Below, in pieces: positions 1 through 10,200 of a DNA stretch of 42,051 nt. The translations under genes and the position numbers were made by a program. How positions within the stretch are numbered: position 1 is the stretch's first letter; the number at the start of each line of letters is the position of its first letter. Under the pieces are notes generated by a model, which saw only the letters and a list, made by a program, of their open reading frames with translations, had not been told where the DNA came from and made no database searches. Source of the stretch: Chitinivibrionales bacterium (GTDB lineage Bacteria > Fibrobacterota > Chitinivibrionia > Chitinivibrionales > WJKA01); NCBI GenBank assembly GCA_014728295.1, contig WJLW01000062.1, forward strand, positions 1 to 42,051. Reading direction: 5' to 3'.

Positions 1-455
1 TGACTGCCGTTTTCCTTTTAAGGCGCCACTTGTTGAAATGTCGTTGCGGCTTTACACGCTTAACAACTACCTTTCAAATTAATGCGGGCCACATTCGGGG
101 TCAATGGGTTCCGGAAATAAGTGGTTAGCGTAAATGTGGCGGAATACTTTACATTGCAGACATTACGACATGGCTTAGGTGGTTGTTATTGTTCGAGATA
201 GGGGGAGTGTGTTAAGTAGATTAGAGCACATTGAAAATGCTAACCATTTATTTTGCTTCGGCAGCGGGGATTGTTTCGGCGTGTACCTTGATGGCGAAAT
301 TTAGTCCATTCAATTCAAGTTTGCGCAGAACCCATTTATGCTTAAATTTGCGCCGGCCCGACCCGGGGTGTTTCCGGTGCATTCCCTCCGAGGATGGTAT
401 AAATGGTATAACAGGGTTGAATCAGCCGATTCAGTTACTGTTAATGCGGACGGCT
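1..455. other. Non-coding left edge
   Basis: No convincing gene is visible. Short open frames touch the left border (about positions 2-79 and 3-128) but match nothing I recognise, so they could be the tail of a gene outside the window or chance. An open frame from 231 to 548 on the plus strand runs antisense into the end of the lipoprotein gene and is judged spurious. Around 111-155 there are two similar stretches, CCGGAAATAAGTGGTT and GCGGAATACTTTACATT, that vaguely recall multiple terminal repeats of IS21-type elements. No terminator with a T-tract is evident for the minus-strand gene that ends at 456. Confidence 0.5.
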
Positions 456-3400
456 TCAGGGCGTGTAGGAAAAAGAATAATGAGAAATATTATAGAGCGT
501 TTGGTGCTCCTTTTGGTTCTCGTAGCAGGCTTTGATCCAGGTGGGTGAGCGATCGATACTTTCGATGCGGATCTCATCCAGCAGTACCTGCGCGAAAACG
601 CCCAATACACCATAATCGAGGTCGGCTCCGAACAAAAGATCCTGTAATCCATTATAGGTTACATCACCACTGAAATTCACATCATTGACAGGCACCCCGT
701 TTATGAAAAAATCGATCTCGTATCCAGTGTTGATTGCTGCAAAATGGTACCATTCATCCTGGGCTATGTTTTGACCAGAATTTATCGCTCGATCTCCCAA
801 GATGGTAGAGGTGCTCCAGAATATTGTTTTGCTGTCATCATTCATCCAGAATTGATAGCTGTTATCAATACCGGATAATGGCATCGACACAAAGCTTTGC
901 GAGGTGGAACTCTCCGCAGTGTTTCCCCAGAAGCTTATCGTGAAGCCCTGTACCTGCAAAGATGGTGTTCCGGGAACCGCAATGACGTCATCTACGCCGT
1001 CGAATTGAAGCCCCCTGCCTGTTCGTCCCCACTGCGAAGTCGCATCGCACGTGTCGAATCCGTGGTTGGCATTGGCGGTCGCATCGAAGATCGTGTCGGT
1101 TGCCGATCCGGAGGTAACCTCATCCGACAGGTGCCAGACGCCTTCGAAAGCATTGGCCGTATCAAAAACAGCGTGACCGGTGTAGTCCTGTTGTAAGGCG
1201 TTGGCAGAGGTGTCATAGACGAGCCGGATATATTGCGTATCCTGGTTTGCCTGCAGTGTATCCATTTTTACCCAGAGCGCGGCCGCCATATTGGAATTGT
1301 CCCAGTACTCGATTTGAAAGGGCAGCTTATCTCCGTTGCCTTTTTGAAAAACCAGTCGCGGCGCTGTGCAGCAACCGGGAAAATTGAAATTACTTTCCCT
1401 TAAAAGAATGTATACGGGAAAATCGTGTATATCCTCGCTGAGGTCGGCGCCTGCAGGCGTTGTATTGAAGGCAATTTTCAGATAAAAAAGACTGACCGGC
1501 CCGCTGCGAAAGTAAATCGTATAAGTCAAGGTGTCGCTGTCGCCCCCCTTATCCCGGATGGAAACGGCCAACTCCCCGCCTGAGGCGCTCGCAGCACGCG
1601 GATCAACCGACATTGCGAACGTGCGCGCCTTTTGTGTCGACTGCAGGGTAATTGTATTGTTCAACGTAACGAGTATATCATACTGCTCGATGGCGGGCGG
1701 ATCTGCATCGTGTATGACAAACTGAAGAGAGCCCGGGCCGGCAGCACTGTCGATATAGATATTGTTTCCCTGAATATCGGCCTTGGTGGAGCTTATGCTT
1801 AAAGAACAGGGATAGCCGGGCAGCGGGAGCACACTGAGCCGAAACGACTGGGTTACTGCTTCGAAGCCGTCCGCCAGCGTAACCGATACCCAATGATCGC
1901 CTGTTTGCAAAGAATCCGGGGTCCACGAAATGCTGTCGCCGATCAGCTTCATTCCGTTTGGAGCAGATGCCAGTGAGAGCGTAATATCATCGTTCTCGGC
2001 ATCCCGGGTCAGCAATCTTCCCCAAAAGGCACGACCGGCAGGCAAGGTGTCGGCAGGTGCAATCCCCTGCAATACCGGCGGTGTATTCTGGTATATCCTG
2101 ACTTCGTGTACCGCAGTGTTTGAGGCGCTGTCTTCGGTGAATATCACAATGTCATTGCCGGATTGCAGGTGGGAAATGCTCAGACTGTCCTTGTAGAAAA
2201 ATGACTTGTCATGCGAATGCGGATAAACGTTCTGGTTGTTGATCAGCAAACGCTTTATTCCGCTTGCTTCGTCAAATGCGAATACTCCGAGTGGGATGAT
2301 GGTGTCGGTGGAATAGAATACCTTCTCGATTATAAGTGAATCGTAGGTGAGGACTGCTGCAATCGCCGGGGGGACCATGTCGAGTGTGTCATGGGTAAAA
2401 TATATCGACCATGAGGTATCATACGTGGCTCCAGTCAGCACGTTGCGAATTTCAGCCGAGATTTCGGTGGTATCCTCCCTAAACTCAAAGGAGGTGTTCC
2501 AGAAGGTTGGGTTCCGGAAAGAATACATACTGTCAAAGCTCTGGTTGCTGGGGCCGGTAATGGATAATTGCGCGGCGACGTACTGATTATTTGCGGACCT
2601 CATCAAGCCGAAAAGCCGTTTGGTTTTTGAATTGCGCTCCGAAGCTGAGGTCACACTAAATACGATATTTGCCGCGATGTAGGATTTATCATACACGACA
2701 AAAAAATCCCGTGATGCTGAATTTCGTTCCTGATCAAATGCCGTTACGGTAAGCTTTAAGGGCGAAGGCGCAGCTCCGGCTAAATGCAGACCGATCTGCT
2801 TGGTATAGTGGGGAGCGCTGGCGGAATCGAACGGCTGACCGTTGACATAAGCGCTATCGACGGCGCCGCCCTGCTGATCGGCGATGTTGACGCTGAACAC
2901 AAATTGTGAGTCAGCAGCGTATATCGTGTCGCCGGAGATCAATCCCGCATAGGTAATTACCGGCGGCGAGTCATCGCTGATTGTGTAAGAGAAGGTGTGC
3001 TGCGGAGAAAAGTATGCACCCGATACATCAGATACCTTCAGTTTACCAATACCGCCATCGCGCGTTATGTGAGCAGGCTGAAACGAGTGCGTCGCGGAGT
3101 TGACCGCCAGACTTTCGTGTTCGAATATCCAGTGATAGAGAACGAAGTTATCAGATACGGCACCGGTTTGCAACATGACGGAGTCGGTTGATTTTGCGCT
3201 GAATGATTGCGGTGACAGCGGTGATGAAGCATATAGCGCAAAGTGTCGGGTTTCATGCTTGCCGTTTGAAAAATAGGTGCGCAGCGCGATGGTGGTCTGG
3301 CCGGTGTCATACAGGGAAAAGCGAATGGTGTAGCTTTCGGACAGAAGTGCGCTTCCATCCGTATTGTCAAGCTTGATTAATTCCGCCTGCTGCGACAGCC

Positions 3401-3665
3401 TGCTGTTGACCAGCATATTATTCGGCAGCGAAATGACGCAAGAGTCAACCAGATCACGCGCGGCAAACACAATTGAGAGCGATTCTGTTTTGAATATTGA
3501 AAGCGTGTCGCGTTCTTCCTGGGTCCCGAAACTGCGCTCGAGGATATGTGCCGATGCATTGGAATAGTCGCTAAACGGATTGGTTTCGTTTGAGCACGCC
3601 GGATGAATCACCACTGCCGCCAGGGCAACTCTTAGACCAAAGCTAATCCACATGCGTAAGGTCAT
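456..3665 (-). CDS. Surface lipoprotein with Ig-like domains, DUF2341 and LamG fold (second of tandem pair)
   Basis: 1069 residues. The N-terminus is a short signal sequence ending in a Cys at residue 24 (context HPAC), a weak lipobox, so probably a lipoprotein. The middle holds beta-rich Ig/cadherin-like modules; one begins near the NTPPVL motif and contains DAENDDITL, typical of cadherin-like or putative-Ig domains. From about residue 726 comes DUF2341, then from about residue 842 (FEGVWHLSDE) a concanavalin A/LamG-like jelly roll running nearly to the end. DUF2341-LamG proteins are usually extracellular carbohydrate or protein binders; the ligand here is unknown. The start codon directly follows the TAA of the upstream paralogue, with AGGA 8 bases before it, so the pair is probably translationally coupled. 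The domain order and the CxxxxNPFS motif after the lipid Cys match the upstream paralogue, indicating tandem duplication. Confidence 0.85.
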   Translation of the reverse strand: MTLRMWISFGLRVALAAVVIHPACSNETNPFSDYSNASAHILERSFGTQEERDTLSIFKTESLSIVFAARDLVDSCVISLPNNMLVNSRLSQQAELIKLDNTDGSALLSESYTIRFSLYDTGQTTIALRTYFSNGKHETRHFALYASSPLSPQSFSAKSTDSVMLQTGAVSDNFVLYHWIFEHESLAVNSATHSFQPAHITRDGGIGKLKVSDVSGAYFSPQHTFSYTISDDSPPVITYAGLISGDTIYAADSQFVFSVNIADQQGGAVDSAYVNGQPFDSASAPHYTKQIGLHLAGAAPSPLKLTVTAFDQERNSASRDFFVVYDKSYIAANIVFSVTSASERNSKTKRLFGLMRSANNQYVAAQLSITGPSNQSFDSMYSFRNPTFWNTSFEFREDTTEISAEIRNVLTGATYDTSWSIYFTHDTLDMVPPAIAAVLTYDSLIIEKVFYSTDTIIPLGVFAFDEASGIKRLLINNQNVYPHSHDKSFFYKDSLSISHLQSGNDIVIFTEDSASNTAVHEVRIYQNTPPVLQGIAPADTLPAGRAFWGRLLTRDAENDDITLSLASAPNGMKLIGDSISWTPDSLQTGDHWVSVTLADGFEAVTQSFRLSVLPLPGYPCSLSISSTKADIQGNNIYIDSAAGPGSLQFVIHDADPPAIEQYDILVTLNNTITLQSTQKARTFAMSVDPRAASASGGELAVSIRDKGGDSDTLTYTIYFRSGPVSLFYLKIAFNTTPAGADLSEDIHDFPVYILLRESNFNFPGCCTAPRLVFQKGNGDKLPFQIEYWDNSNMAAALWVKMDTLQANQDTQYIRLVYDTSANALQQDYTGHAVFDTANAFEGVWHLSDEVTSGSATDTIFDATANANHGFDTCDATSQWGRTGRGLQFDGVDDVIAVPGTPSLQVQGFTISFWGNTAESSTSQSFVSMPLSGIDNSYQFWMNDDSKTIFWSTSTILGDRAINSGQNIAQDEWYHFAAINTGYEIDFFINGVPVNDVNFSGDVTYNGLQDLLFGADLDYGVLGVFAQVLLDEIRIESIDRSPTWIKACYENQKEHQTLYNISHYSFSYTP

Positions 3666-6600
3666 TTACTCGATCCTGAGAAATGTGCTGCCGGGTTTCT
3701 GGCTTTCGTAGCAGATGCGCAGCCAGTTTCGGCTGCGTGCGACATGCTCGACTCTCACCTCGTCCATTTCTCCCCGAAGGAACGTGTGCAGATTGCCGTT
3801 TTCGAATCCTGCGCCGAGATACAATGGAAATTCGGACTGAAGCGGCGTCAGCACATAGTCTTCAATGTCGGTGAGCTTGCCATCAACATAAAAGCGCAAT
3901 CTATCGCCGTCATAGCTTGCTGCAAGATGGTGAATCGTGTCCCTTATTTGTCTGTTTGCGCCCACAAATCCACCGTTGTGGCATTTAAACAGCGGGGTGG
4001 ATGATTCGTCCACATACAGCCTGTAATTGTATCGATTTGATGGTTGGACCGGTTTGGTGATATAGCTTCCGCCGCCGATAAGCTTATCTATGCGGGCCCA
4101 GCAGGATATGGTCATCGTATCAAGGTCAAGAGTCGGGGCGTCCGGAATCTCGATGTAGTCTCTGTTTGCCTCGCCCCCAAAGCGCAAACCCAGGCCAACG
4201 GCAGTTTCAACATGGTCTTCCTGCACGAAATCAATACCGTGGTTCCCATTGCCCGACGCGTCCATTAGGTCAGGTTTCTGAGATGCACCATCACCGCTTT
4301 CGTCAAGATGCCAGACCCCGGCAAATCCATTGTCGGACTGAAACACTTCGCCATTGCCTTCATAGCGAGGGCGCCGTCCATAATCTATATCAATGGTAAA
4401 GTAGCTTCGATTAGTATCATTGTTCAGCGTATCGATAAGGGCCCAGACCTCGGCTTTCTCCGCAATGCCGTCCCAGCGTTCGAGCTCAAACGGGGTCGGG
4501 GTGCCGTCTGATTTCTTTACTTCAATATACGGGTCGGTGGATGTTTGCCTGAAAGAATGATTGCTGCGATCAAGCTTGACGACGAGAGGGAAATTATACA
4601 AGGGTTCCGATAGTCTCTGCAGGGAAGTGTCGATGTTGTAATACACTTTTATCGCATCCGTTGCGTTAGGTGATTGGTACTGCAAATAAATTTTATCGGT
4701 CGCCATGCTTCCCGATTTATCGGCTACGACAATGGAAAGGCTGTCGATTCCCTGCGCCGCTGCGGGATCGACAATGATGTCGTATACATTCGTGTCGATA
4801 TCCTGAGAAGGCAGGTACGTGAATGTACCGTTATAGCTGACCAGTATCGAGTATTTTTCGGTAATCAGGGGGTCTTCATCAAATATGCGCACGGAAATGG
4901 TATCAACGCCTTTGGCCTTTTCCAGGTAAAGCGTATCGCCGCTCTTCAGGTTTTTTGCAGAATATGTTGCCAGTGAACAGGGGTGATGCGGCTGGCGGTA
5001 TGTTGTAATTGCCAGGCCCACATCGCTGCTGTCTATCCCGTCAAAGAGTCGAAATTGTATTTCAAAGGGAACGGGATTGTGCACGTTACGGGGGATGAAA
5101 TAAAATTCACTTCCCGTCAGGACCAGTTCGTCAGGCAATGCCGGCGTGCTGAATTGAATGGTATCACCATCGTCATCTTTGAAAAGAAAGCGACCCTGAT
5201 AGCGCTCATTGATATATAGAATCGAAGGGAGGCCGAGTATCGTGTCCAGATACGGCGGCCGGTTTACATAAACGATCAGTTGCGTAGATTTGGCATTGCC
5301 GGAATTGTCGGTGGCGGTAATCAGCAGGGTGTCGCCCTGAATTGCATGGCGCAGATCCAAGTTCCCGCTCCACACAAAGCGGTTTTCACCCGATCCCTGC
5401 TGCAGGAGCATTCCCGAAGCTGTCACCGTTTGTATGTCGGATGCATCGTCAAAAGCGATGATCGCCAGGGCCGGATTCGGATGGCGAATTACCGCACGGT
5501 AACCGAACACGATCGTTGAATCCAGGGCAATTTCAGCGATAACGGGAGGCGTCGTATCGTTGCGGGTTTCATCGAGCTTGATAGTCAAGGCAACGGTGTC
5601 GGTGGCGCCGACCCACGCGTCAACCGTCTGCAGCAGAAGTTCATTGATGCCGTCCTTTAAAACAAGTGGGTAATTCCAGAAAAGCTCTTTTGCGGTCGTG
5701 TCGATCGAGACCGGGGTATGCTGCGAGTCGTTAAGCATAACGCTTATTTGGGCATCTATGCCGGTTCGCAGCAATTCAGTCAACCTGGCATGCAGCGTAA
5801 ATTCTCTGCCGCCGCTGACCGAATGCGCAGTGGAAGGTTCAATGACAGCCATAAAAAACCCGCTTTGAGCGCCGGCGGTTGAGTCATATTCAAGCCAGAA
5901 GGTATCGCGGGTGGCGTTGCCGTAAAAATCTGCTGCATACACGTCTAGTTGCAGGATGTCGCCGTGCTGCATACCGGCCAGGTCTGCATCGTATCGATAG
6001 TACGGTGCAAAAAGTGCATCCAGCATATCCCCGTTTACGGTTGCAGCAGATATCACTCCGCTTTGCTCGTCAACGATGTTGCACAAAACGGCAAACGAAG
6101 GCGCGCCGGTTCGCAGCGTATCGCCGTGTGCACCAACCAGCTCGAACTGCGGACCGACGGTGTCCGAAACGGCAAACTCGAAGGACGCTTTGGGCGAAGA
6201 GAACCGCTCATCAAAATCAGAAACCCAGAGATACCCGGTTTGCTGATGAATTACATCGTCGGTCAATTGTACCGTGTGGCTGCTTGACAAAGAAGAAAAA
6301 TGACGGTTGCCGATCTGCCAGTGGTACCAGACGCCGTTATCCTGAACGGGTGGTGTTGAGAGGATAACCGTGCCGCGTGTATTTGCCTCAATCGGCTCCT
6401 GGCCCAGTGGGGAAGCAACCTGCAAAATGATCGATTTGGTTTCGACGGTTTCATTGGATCGGAACGTTTCTATGGACAGCGCTTTGCGACCGGTGTTCCA
6501 GAAGGAAAAGAAAAACGAATACGCATCCGCAGAAATTGGAGACCGCAAGACGGACCTCGCATCGGGTATCGAATCATGGTCGGCATCAAGGCGATTGCCG

Positions 6601-6839
6601 GGAAGGTGTATCCTGATGGAATCGATATGATCTCGCGCCGTTGCAACGACAGTCAGGGTTTCGGTGCTGAAAATGCTCAGAGTATCTGTGTCGGCAAAGC
6701 TTGTGCTGATAATGTGGACTTGTGCACGCTCGATTTCGGAGAATGGATTGGATTGGCGGGTACACCCCATGCACAGTGGTATCACTACCGACCAAATCAG
6801 ATAGCTTAGGGCAGGGTGCAAGTAACGATGGTGGCGCAT
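3666..6839 (-). CDS. Surface lipoprotein with Ig-like domains, DUF2341 and LamG fold (first of tandem pair)
   Basis: 1057 residues, paralogous along its length to the following gene. The signal sequence ends in LCMGC with the lipidation Cys at residue 26, followed by NPFS as in its partner. Both proteins then share a segment with TLSIF.TE.L and ARD..DS, several beta-rich Ig-like modules, a cadherin-like module starting near NRPPYLD with a DDDGDTI motif, DUF2341 from about residue 726 and a LamG-like fold from about residue 843 (FAGVWHLDESG) to the end. The likely location is the outer membrane, facing outwards or inwards; function is inferred as ligand binding or adhesion. No good Shine-Dalgarno precedes the ATG at 6839, so the start is less certain, but the signal sequence begins immediately after it. 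The gene is divergent from the fibro-slime giant protein across a 405-bp gap. Confidence 0.85.
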   Translation of the reverse strand: MRHHRYLHPALSYLIWSVVIPLCMGCTRQSNPFSEIERAQVHIISTSFADTDTLSIFSTETLTVVATARDHIDSIRIHLPGNRLDADHDSIPDARSVLRSPISADAYSFFFSFWNTGRKALSIETFRSNETVETKSIILQVASPLGQEPIEANTRGTVILSTPPVQDNGVWYHWQIGNRHFSSLSSSHTVQLTDDVIHQQTGYLWVSDFDERFSSPKASFEFAVSDTVGPQFELVGAHGDTLRTGAPSFAVLCNIVDEQSGVISAATVNGDMLDALFAPYYRYDADLAGMQHGDILQLDVYAADFYGNATRDTFWLEYDSTAGAQSGFFMAVIEPSTAHSVSGGREFTLHARLTELLRTGIDAQISVMLNDSQHTPVSIDTTAKELFWNYPLVLKDGINELLLQTVDAWVGATDTVALTIKLDETRNDTTPPVIAEIALDSTIVFGYRAVIRHPNPALAIIAFDDASDIQTVTASGMLLQQGSGENRFVWSGNLDLRHAIQGDTLLITATDNSGNAKSTQLIVYVNRPPYLDTILGLPSILYINERYQGRFLFKDDDGDTIQFSTPALPDELVLTGSEFYFIPRNVHNPVPFEIQFRLFDGIDSSDVGLAITTYRQPHHPCSLATYSAKNLKSGDTLYLEKAKGVDTISVRIFDEDPLITEKYSILVSYNGTFTYLPSQDIDTNVYDIIVDPAAAQGIDSLSIVVADKSGSMATDKIYLQYQSPNATDAIKVYYNIDTSLQRLSEPLYNFPLVVKLDRSNHSFRQTSTDPYIEVKKSDGTPTPFELERWDGIAEKAEVWALIDTLNNDTNRSYFTIDIDYGRRPRYEGNGEVFQSDNGFAGVWHLDESGDGASQKPDLMDASGNGNHGIDFVQEDHVETAVGLGLRFGGEANRDYIEIPDAPTLDLDTMTISCWARIDKLIGGGSYITKPVQPSNRYNYRLYVDESSTPLFKCHNGGFVGANRQIRDTIHHLAASYDGDRLRFYVDGKLTDIEDYVLTPLQSEFPLYLGAGFENGNLHTFLRGEMDEVRVEHVARSRNWLRICYESQKPGSTFLRIE

Positions 6840-7244
6840 AATACAGTATCGATCGGTTTATTCGCTCAATGTACCTAAATTACGCCCCCAAACCGCTGAT
6901 ATCGATAATTCTACTATATGCTCGCTCTGTTTTAAAGGGCATTATTTTAGCCCCCACACTGTTTCTCCCCGGCAGGCGATACAATGTGCTCATGCTCCGT
7001 AACTCCTTGTGAGATACTAAAAACACAAATAAGTCAACCCGAAAACGCAAAAAAAATGAAAAAATATGCAGCAATAGTAGACTATATATTGGAATGTCAT
7101 TATTTTTCAGTTTGTCGATATTCGTGCTTGGTCTTTTTTGATCCATATTCTGGTTGATAACAGGTTGAACTGCTGGTGAGCTGGGTGTAGGGACGCGATG
7201 AAACCCGGTAGCGGAATGTGTATTTGTTTCGAAGGAAATTGTCG
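6840..7244. other. Divergent intergenic region between lipoprotein pair and giant repeat protein
   Basis: A/T-rich gap of about 405 bp that must hold the promoters for both directions. I see no pair of -35/-10 hexamers that is clearly convincing. On the minus strand a TATAGT hexamer (reverse complement within about 6914-6921) is a possible -10 for the lipoprotein genes, without a good -35. On the plus strand several TATA-like stretches near 7081-7090 and 7146-7151 lack partners. AAGGA at 7232-7236 is the ribosome binding site for the ATG at 7245. Confidence 0.4.
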
Positions 7245-10200
7245 ATGAATGAGATGAAAAGGTCCGGCAGGTGGCAGGTTCTTTGTGTATTTATCCTGGC
7301 TATAGCATTTCAGATGGCTAAAGCCCAGTATTATCCCGACACGCTCTGGGTGCCGGTGACCTTCTACGATTACCGGGCAGACGGAAGCAATCCCAACTTT
7401 CAAAAGTGTAACACAACGGGGACGCAAACGGGATGGGTTGAGACATTTCTCGACGGTATGCATAAGCCGGTACTGGCAAGTACTGATCCGAATCGATGGT
7501 GTATCGACCGGCTGAATGAATGGTACCGTCCCAGCGCGGCGGGCGGGCCGGATGTAACTGCCAATTATGAATACGACAGCACGGCGCAGCGGTTTTTGTG
7601 GGATAATCTCCAGCAGTACCAGGGGAGGACCGGCGAGTATGTTGGAAATAACTACGACCCCAATTACGACATGGCTACGGTTGTCATTTATGACTCGCTC
7701 CCCTTTCTGCACCTTGGCAAAAGCGACCCGACCAAAACAGGCCTATACCAGTTTGCGCGCTTTGACGATGAACAATTTTTCTGGATTGACGGCAAAGGAT
7801 TCGGGCATGATCTCGGTGGATGTGATCCGTCTGTCAACTATAGTTTTGCCACTGAAATCCAGATGGATTTCGAATACCGGCCGGGACTGACTTTCGACTT
7901 TTTCGGCGATGACGACGTATGGGTTTTCATCAATGATTCGCTGGTACTTGATCTGGGCGGTATTAAACCGGGTGATGGCGGCAGCTTTGATGTGGACGAT
8001 ATACCCGGCCTGGTACCCGGACAAAATTATCGCTTCAGTTTTTTCCATGCCGAGCGCAAAGCCTGCGGATCGGATGTGGTAATTACCACGAATATTATCG
8101 CACGCATTCCTTCAAAATTGGATCTAACCGTAGTTTCAGACACCATAGTAGCGGGAACTATCGGCAATGCAACCGGAAATGTGCTGGACCAGCAGGATAG
8201 TGTCCTGGTTGACGAAAGCAATTTGATTAAATGGTCATTCCTGCCGGGCACGACAATGCCGGGGGATCAAATTTATAATGCTCAGGGCGATTCAACCTGG
8301 TTTACCGCCGAGAATGCTCACCGGTTTATTTATGTCGTTGGTACCTATGAAGATCCTTCGAACCCGGGTGGAATACTCGCAGACACGCAAGCCGTATGGG
8401 TAAAACCCGGCCCCCCGGACCACCTGGTCATCGAACCAAATCCCAACGGTCTCACCGTACGCCCCAACGATGACAACCCCGTCGGCGGCAACGGCAGCCT
8501 CACGCTCAGCTCCACCGATATCGGCAACGACAGCCTCTTTGCCACAATTCGCGATGAATTCGGCAATTACATCGCGCAGTCCACGCAAACACAATGGGAT
8601 GCCATTCCTGCACCCGATTCGGTTGTAAGTGCAAAGGTCGGCAGTCAGCCGGGCGTCGGGCAGGGAGAAGCAACCAGGGTGGGTGATGACGGCGTTACGC
8701 TGGTCTGGGCGAATAGCTTGACGTATAACGGCCCGCAGTTCACCGATACCATTACGGTCACCGTCGATCCGGCGCAATACGACTCGCTTCGAATCGTTGA
8801 TGCATCCAGAAATGTCATTGCAAGCCTGACGACGACAATTGACGATACTACGCAATTAATTCTGCAGGCCCGCAGAAGCTGGGACGGTCAATGGCTGGAT
8901 ATCAGTGGAGACTGGTCGCTTGCGGCCAATTTTGCCTCCCACATCCCGCCGCCTACCTCGCAGTCGGCCTGGAACTTCGCACCGGCAGATACCGGTTCCG
9001 GCACCATACGCGCAACGCGCAATGCATTGTCAACGTCGATACCGGTAACGGTACAGGTGGGCAGCGCCAATAGCATGGTTTTTCATGAAAAGGCCGGCGT
9101 GCCCTCCGCGGCACTCGGTAATCCGCCTTTGCCCGCAAGCCTGACGCTCAAAGCAGGATACTCGAAAGATATCTACGCCAAGGTATTTGACAAGTTAAAC
9201 AACTGGCTCAGCAACTATGAAATCGATCCCTCCTATGCCAATCAGATTGCCTGGTCACTCAGCGATCCGACGGCGGGCTCGTTATTATCGAGTGCCGGAG
9301 CATCGAATACGTTTTTTCCGATTGTTGCCGGTAAGGCCGTTACGGTTACGGCCTCCCTTGATATCGGCAGCGGAATCGTGCTCAAAGCAGATATTGTAAT
9401 CAACATCATCCCCGGTGATCCGGCGAAACTGCTGATCGTGCAGGACACCATCTCCCGCGCCGGCGTCGACCGGGTAACATTTCTCAGCAGTGATACGCTG
9501 AAATATCTCTACACCATTCTGGAAGATTCGTTGGGAAATTATATCGACTGGGCAAACTTTGCCAACTGGTACAGCGCCGATTCAACGATCGTGTCTGCGG
9601 CACGCGGCCCCGAGATTTTATACGGGCAAGGCGACTTGCGCAGAAGAACCGATGTCAACACCTCGACACGAATTTACGCCGAATATCCGCTGGGAGGCGG
9701 TGCTTTCCTCAGAGATTCGGTCATTGCCCAGATTGAGCAGGTGACCTATACCGCGTTAAACATTTACGTACTCGACACTAACGGCATTCCCGATTACAAT
9801 GTTGACACTGTGCGCATACGCACCGATGAGACGCGCTCGCTTTACTCCCGCGGCTACCGCTCCGACGGCAAAGGCTGGGACCCCAATATACCCGTTCTCT
9901 GGCTGGCCGAACCGAGCTTGTCGCTCAAGCAGCCGCCGCCGGCCTGGAGCAGCCAGTTCAACATGCAGCCGAATGCAACCGGCAGGGGATGGGTACGGAT
10001 TAATGGATATGGTGCAGCCCCGGACTCGGTCTACGTCATCTTTTTGCCGGGTTATCCCAACAAGATGACCGTTTTTGCGTCTACCGGCGATCCGGCCGGC
10101 AAAACCCCGTATCGCAAATCCCCACCGGTGGAGATTGTCGCCGGCAAAACCACGCCCCTGATTGCCAAGATCTTCGATCGCAATACCGTCTGGCTGCCGC

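Noticed and set aside
231..548. 105-codon plus-strand frame with a signal-peptide-like N-terminus
   Set aside because: It overlaps the end of the well-supported minus-strand lipoprotein gene, has no Shine-Dalgarno, and shows no family motif.
5879..6367. 162-codon plus-strand frame inside the first lipoprotein gene
   Set aside because: Antisense shadow rich in Arg and Cys with no motif; the opposite strand encodes a continuous domain protein.
7107..7712. 201-codon minus-strand frame over the fibro-slime domain
   Set aside because: Antisense to the conserved domain and composition unlike a real protein.
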